Shown here one piece after another: positions 61,288-64,000 of a stretch of 64,000 nt of DNA; the stretch's first letter is position 1, and every line of letters starts with the position of its first letter. The position numbers and the translations under genes are program-made. The stretch covers positions 1-64,000 of the forward strand of contig NZ_MNPW01000009.1 of the NCBI RefSeq assembly GCF_001983175.1, written 5' to 3'. This stretch comes from Pseudomonas cedrina subsp. cedrina (lineage in GTDB: Bacteria > Pseudomonadota > Gammaproteobacteria > Pseudomonadales > Pseudomonadaceae). The notes beneath the pieces were generated by a model. That model saw only the letters and a program-made list of their open reading frames with translations. It was not told the DNA's origin and searched no databases.

Positions 61288-61548
61288 TCAGGCGCCCCGT
61301 CAACCACGCTGGCCGAACGCAGGCTTGAATCCGCGGGTAACCCGGCAGGACGCCGGGTTAGCCGTCCTGGGCCATGGATGGCCCATGACGGCGGCCCACG
61401 GATTCAAGCCGGAGTGAGGGCATACCGAGCCTAAGCGAGGTACCGAGTGGTGGGGCAAGAGCCCTTTGGTTACTTTGGGGCTTTTCCAAAGTGACCCGCC
61501 GTAAGGGCGGAACCAATAGCCGCCGTTACCCAAATAACGGATATGTAC
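61288..61548 (-). repeat. Long structured dispersed repeat, copy 3 (inverted, sequence variant)
   Basis: Minus-strand reading begins GTACATATCCGTT and keeps the CCGCC/GGCGG hairpin and the linker. The three-way junction has different stem bases. P1 is GGCTTGAATCCGTGGG/CCCGCGGATTCAAGCC (61410-61395/61337-61322), 16 bp with one G-U. P2 is GCCGTC/GACGGC (61392-61387/61366-61361) with GGGCCAT/ATGGCCC. P3 is TAACCCGGC/GCCGGGTTA (61360-61352/61346-61338). Base pairing is kept while sequence has changed. Confidence 0.87.
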
Positions 61549-61624
61549 CCGGTCAACAACAACAGCCTGGTCGGCCCGAAGGCCGCCACGGCAACAAGCT
61601 GTTTTGCGGTCTGCTCGATATAGC

Positions 61625-62938
61625 CTACTTGGCCGCCGACACCCGCCACACCTTATTCCCCACATCATCCGCCACCAGCAACCCCCCCTGCTGGTCAATC
61701 ACCACACCCACCGGCCGGCCCATGGCCTTTTCATCCTTATCGAGAAACCCGGTCAGCACATCCACCGGCTGCCCCTTCGGTTTTCCACCTTCAAACGGCA
61801 CGAAGATAACCTTATAACCACTGTGCGGCTTGCGATTCCACGAGCCATGCTGCCCGATAAACGCGCCCTGGGTGAACGGCGCCGGGAGTTTGCTGCCTTC
61901 GGCAAAGGTCAGGCCCAACGAAGCGGTGTGCGGGCCGACCGCGTAGTCCGGCGCAATCGCCTTGGCTACCAGGTCCAGGTTCTGCGGCGTGACGCGCACA
62001 TCCACATGCTGGCCGTAATAACTGAACGGCCAGCCATAGAAGCCGCCATCCTTGACCGAGGTGATGTAGTCAGGCACCAGGTCGCTGCCGATCTCGTCAC
62101 GCTCGTTCACTGCCGTCCACAGCTTGCCGCTCTTTGGTTCCCACGCCATGCCGTTCGGGTTGCGCAGGCCGGAGGCGAAGAGGCGGTGCTGGCCGCTGGC
62201 GCGATCCACTTCCCAGATCGCCGCCCGGCCCTGTTCCGCGTCAAGCCCGTTTTCGCCGACATTGCTGTTGGAGCCCACGCTCACGTACAGCTTGCTACCG
62301 TCCTTGCTGGCCACCACGTTTTTGGTCCAGTGGTGGTTCAGCGGGCCGCCCGGCAGGTCGACGACTGTCGTGCCGGCGCCCTTGATCGCGGTTTCACCCG
62401 GTTGATAGGCGAAGCGCAGCAGCTTGTCCGAGTCGGCCACGTACAGGTCGTTGCCGACCAGCGTCATGCCAAAGGGGGAATTGAGATTTTCCAGGAACAC
62501 GCTACGTGTCTCCGCGACGCCGTCGTGGTCGGCGTCACGCAGCAGCGTAATACGGTTCGGGCTTGGCACGCCGGCGCCGGCACGGCCCATGACTTTCTCC
62601 ATGACCCAGCCACGAATGCCTTTGGCGTCGTCCGGTTTGGGCGGCGCGTTGGTTTCCGCCACCAGCACGTCGCCGTTGGGCAGCACATACAGCCAGCGCG
62701 GATGGTCCAGGCCTTCGGCGAACGCCGCCACCTGGGTGCCGGCGGCGGCTGTCGGCCTCACGCCCTCGGGCCAGCCGATGGCCGGGGCGATATTGACGGT
62801 GGGGATCAGGGTTTTGTTCGGTTCGGGCAACTGGGGCGACGGCCCGGTACCGTCGGAGACCTGAAGGGTGGAGCTTTCACCGCAGGCCGCGAGGCTGCCG
62901 GCGACCATGATGAGTAGGGCGAGTCTTGTTTTGTGCAT
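61625..62938 (-). CDS. Sorbosone-dehydrogenase-family beta-propeller lipoprotein
   Basis: 437 residues. Lipoprotein signal (LALLIMVAGSLAAC, Cys at about 19), then a six-bladed beta-propeller of the soluble glucose/L-sorbosone dehydrogenase family (VAAFAEGLDHPRWLYVLPNG, DVLVAETNAPPKPDDAKGIR, FASGLRNPNGMAWEPKSGKL, YVSVGSNSNVGENG). Some members use PQQ; enzymatic activity here is not proven. It faces the periplasm or outer membrane. Divergent from the cobalamin riboswitch. Confidence 0.85.
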   Translation of the reverse strand: MHKTRLALLIMVAGSLAACGESSTLQVSDGTGPSPQLPEPNKTLIPTVNIAPAIGWPEGVRPTAAAGTQVAAFAEGLDHPRWLYVLPNGDVLVAETNAPPKPDDAKGIRGWVMEKVMGRAGAGVPSPNRITLLRDADHDGVAETRSVFLENLNSPFGMTLVGNDLYVADSDKLLRFAYQPGETAIKGAGTTVVDLPGGPLNHHWTKNVVASKDGSKLYVSVGSNSNVGENGLDAEQGRAAIWEVDRASGQHRLFASGLRNPNGMAWEPKSGKLWTAVNERDEIGSDLVPDYITSVKDGGFYGWPFSYYGQHVDVRVTPQNLDLVAKAIAPDYAVGPHTASLGLTFAEGSKLPAPFTQGAFIGQHGSWNRKPHSGYKVIFVPFEGGKPKGQPVDVLTGFLDKDEKAMGRPVGVVIDQQGGLLVADDVGNKVWRVSAAK

Positions 62939-63049
62939 GGTGTACTCCTTGATACCTGTAAGGGTAGAGGAGGGCGACGGTGCGATGGTTCAAGTGCACC
63001 ACCAGCTTTAATTGACGCTCCACCCCCAACCCACTAACCTTCGCGGCTT

Positions 63050-63270
63050 GTTCCAGGTGCTCTGTGGCGTGCGCGTCGACAGAGTGAAACAGGGAAGCCG
63101 GTGAGCGAGCGCACTTGTACACAGTGCTGCCGCGATCCCGGCGCTGCCCCCGCAACGGTAAATGAGTCAAGACGCTGCCTTTATTGCCACTGTATCCGTG
63201 TGATATGGGAAGGCGCAGCGTTGGCCTGCTGTGCATGCAGCGGCCACTCATGAGCCCGGAGACCGGCCTG
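63050..63270 (+). ncRNA. Cobalamin riboswitch
   Basis: Conserved blocks in order: GTGAAACAGGGAAGCCGGTG (around 63090), GCTGCCCCCGCAACGGTAA (the B12-box region around 63145) and CATGAGCCCGGAGACCGGCC (63249-63268). They have the expected spacing of the AdoCbl riboswitch. It lies 96 bases before cobO and probably lowers cob gene expression when B12 is present. End points are approximate. Confidence 0.93.
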
Positions 63271-63281
63271 AAACATCCAAC

Positions 63282-63325
63282 AGCATCACGGTGGGCGATG
63301 CTTGGCTGTCTGTTTTTTGTTTTTT
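63282..63325 (+). terminator. Possible expression platform of the riboswitch
   Basis: AGCATC (63282-63287) pairs with GATGCT (63297-63302), and ten bases later two T-runs (63313-63318, 63320-63325) follow. The gap between stem and T-runs makes it a weak terminator; an alternative fold with the aptamer is possible. Confidence 0.45.
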
Positions 63326-63365
63326 CCTGCCCGCCGTTTTTGTCCAGCCCCAACGGAGAGCTGCC

Positions 63366-63977
63366 ATGACCGATTCCCCCGACCGCGACGAACGCCACCT
63401 GGCGCGCATGCTGCGTAAAAAAGCCGTGATCGACGAACGCATCGCCAATTCCCCCAACGAGTGCGGCTTGCTCCTGGTGCTGACCGGCAACGGCAAAGGC
63501 AAGAGCAGCTCCGCGTTCGGCATGCTCGCCCGGGCCATGGGCCACGGCATGCAGTGCGGCGTGGTGCAGTTCATCAAGGGACGCCACAGCACGGGCGAAG
63601 AATTGTTCTTGCGCCGTTTCCCCGAGCAGGTGCGTTTCCACGTCATGGGTGAAGGCTTCACCTGGGAAACCCAGGACCGCCAGCGCGACATCGCCGCCGC
63701 CGAAGCGGCCTGGGCGGTGTCCCGCGCGATGCTGCAAGACCCGAGCATTGGCATGGTGGTGCTGGACGAACTCAATATCGCCCTCAAGCACGGCTACCTC
63801 GACCTCGACCAAGTGCTCGGCGACCTGCAAGCCCGGCCGCCGATGCAGCACGTGGTGGTCACCGGCCGTGGCGCCAAGCCTGAGTTGATCGAGATGGCCG
63901 ACACCGTCACCGAAATGGGCATGCTCAAGCACGCGTTCCAGGCCGGCATCAAGGCACAGAAGGGCGTCGAACTTTGA
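63366..63977 (+). CDS. cobO: Cob(I)yrinic acid a,c-diamide adenosyltransferase
   Basis: 203 residues. The N-terminal P-loop GNGKGKSS (41-48), then AFGMLARAMGHGMQCGVVQF and a central VLDELNIALKHGYLDLDQVL with the DEL-N segment are the BtuR/CobO signature. It attaches the adenosyl group to reduced corrinoids in cobalamin synthesis. GGAGAG precedes the ATG at 63366. Its stop overlaps the next start by 4 bases (operon). Confidence 0.94.
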   Translation: MTDSPDRDERHLARMLRKKAVIDERIANSPNECGLLLVLTGNGKGKSSSAFGMLARAMGHGMQCGVVQFIKGRHSTGEELFLRRFPEQVRFHVMGEGFTWETQDRQRDIAAAEAAWAVSRAMLQDPSIGMVVLDELNIALKHGYLDLDQVLGDLQARPPMQHVVVTGRGAKPELIEMADTVTEMGMLKHAFQAGIKAQKGVEL

Positions 63978-64000
63978 ATCAGCCCCGTCATTGCCCGGCC
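63974..64000 (+). CDS. cobB: Cobyrinic acid a,c-diamide synthase, first codons
   Basis: A TTG at 63974 overlaps the cobO stop; the frame reads MNQPRHCPA to the window end. This matches the usual Pseudomonas CobB N-terminus (RHCPA before a P-loop), and CobB follows CobO in these operons. Only nine codons are visible. Confidence 0.7.

Overview
The window is chromosomal DNA of a Pseudomonas of the fluorescens/putida type. The evidence is the high GC content, the dense intergenic REP/REPIN hairpins, and gene neighbourhoods that match Pseudomonas gene order: cysM-rlmD-relA-mazG; purN-purM with DUF2066 and hda; LysR-azoR-EamA transporter; KAS III-ECF sigma-zinc anti-sigma; and gbuA/gbuR with two permeases. 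Most of it is ordinary core genome. The accessory material is in the repeats, two unknown paralogous proteins and one two-domain oxidoreductase.

Layout. 1-600: the 5' end of an IS110-type element abutting a long structured repeat, then a REPIN and another palindromic repeat. 609-5001: PAS chemoreceptor, DMT exporter and aceK. 5110-7115: a two-gene leftward unit of unknown proteins sharing a W-x-x-G...G-S-S module. 7422-16739: hrpA, a KAS III enzyme, an ECF sigma/anti-sigma pair, a porin and a GNAT-like protein. 16895-21545: aqpZ, an ABC exporter, ppiA, a hydrolase remnant and a LysR regulator. 21595-26361: small secreted protein, azoR, EamA transporter, quinone reductase, SDR and divergent TetR regulator. 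26368-33467: MscS-type channel, DEAD-box helicase, several small envelope proteins, a TorF-like outer-membrane protein and a CvfB-like S1 protein. 33839-37659: NCS1 permease behind a good sigma-54 promoter, MFS transporter, LysR regulator and a 40-residue conserved protein. 38003-40123: a large fused protein with a D-2-hydroxyacid-dehydrogenase-like half and a DAO-type flavin half. 40151-45802: leftward gbuA operon (ureohydrolase, NTF2-like protein, two permeases) and divergent gbuR. 45810-60750: DTW protein, cysM, rlmD, relA, mazG, DUF2058, DUF3108, purN, purM, DUF2066, AI-2E-type permease, hda and two NlpC/P60 lipoproteins. 60751-61624: a repeat island. 61625-64000: a sorbosone-dehydrogenase-like lipoprotein, then a cobalamin riboswitch ahead of cobO and the first codons of cobB.

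The best leads are two. First, a dispersed repeat occurs three times (129-350, 60772-61080, 61288-61548 inverted) and folds into a three-way junction in which the third copy has changed bases on both sides of all three helices. Such covariation suggests selection on structure. Second, the dehydrogenase/flavin-oxidase fusion at 38003-40123 lies beside the gbu operon, appears to lack the dehydrogenase catalytic residues, and has the rho-independent terminator of the opposite-strand operon inside its own 3' end.
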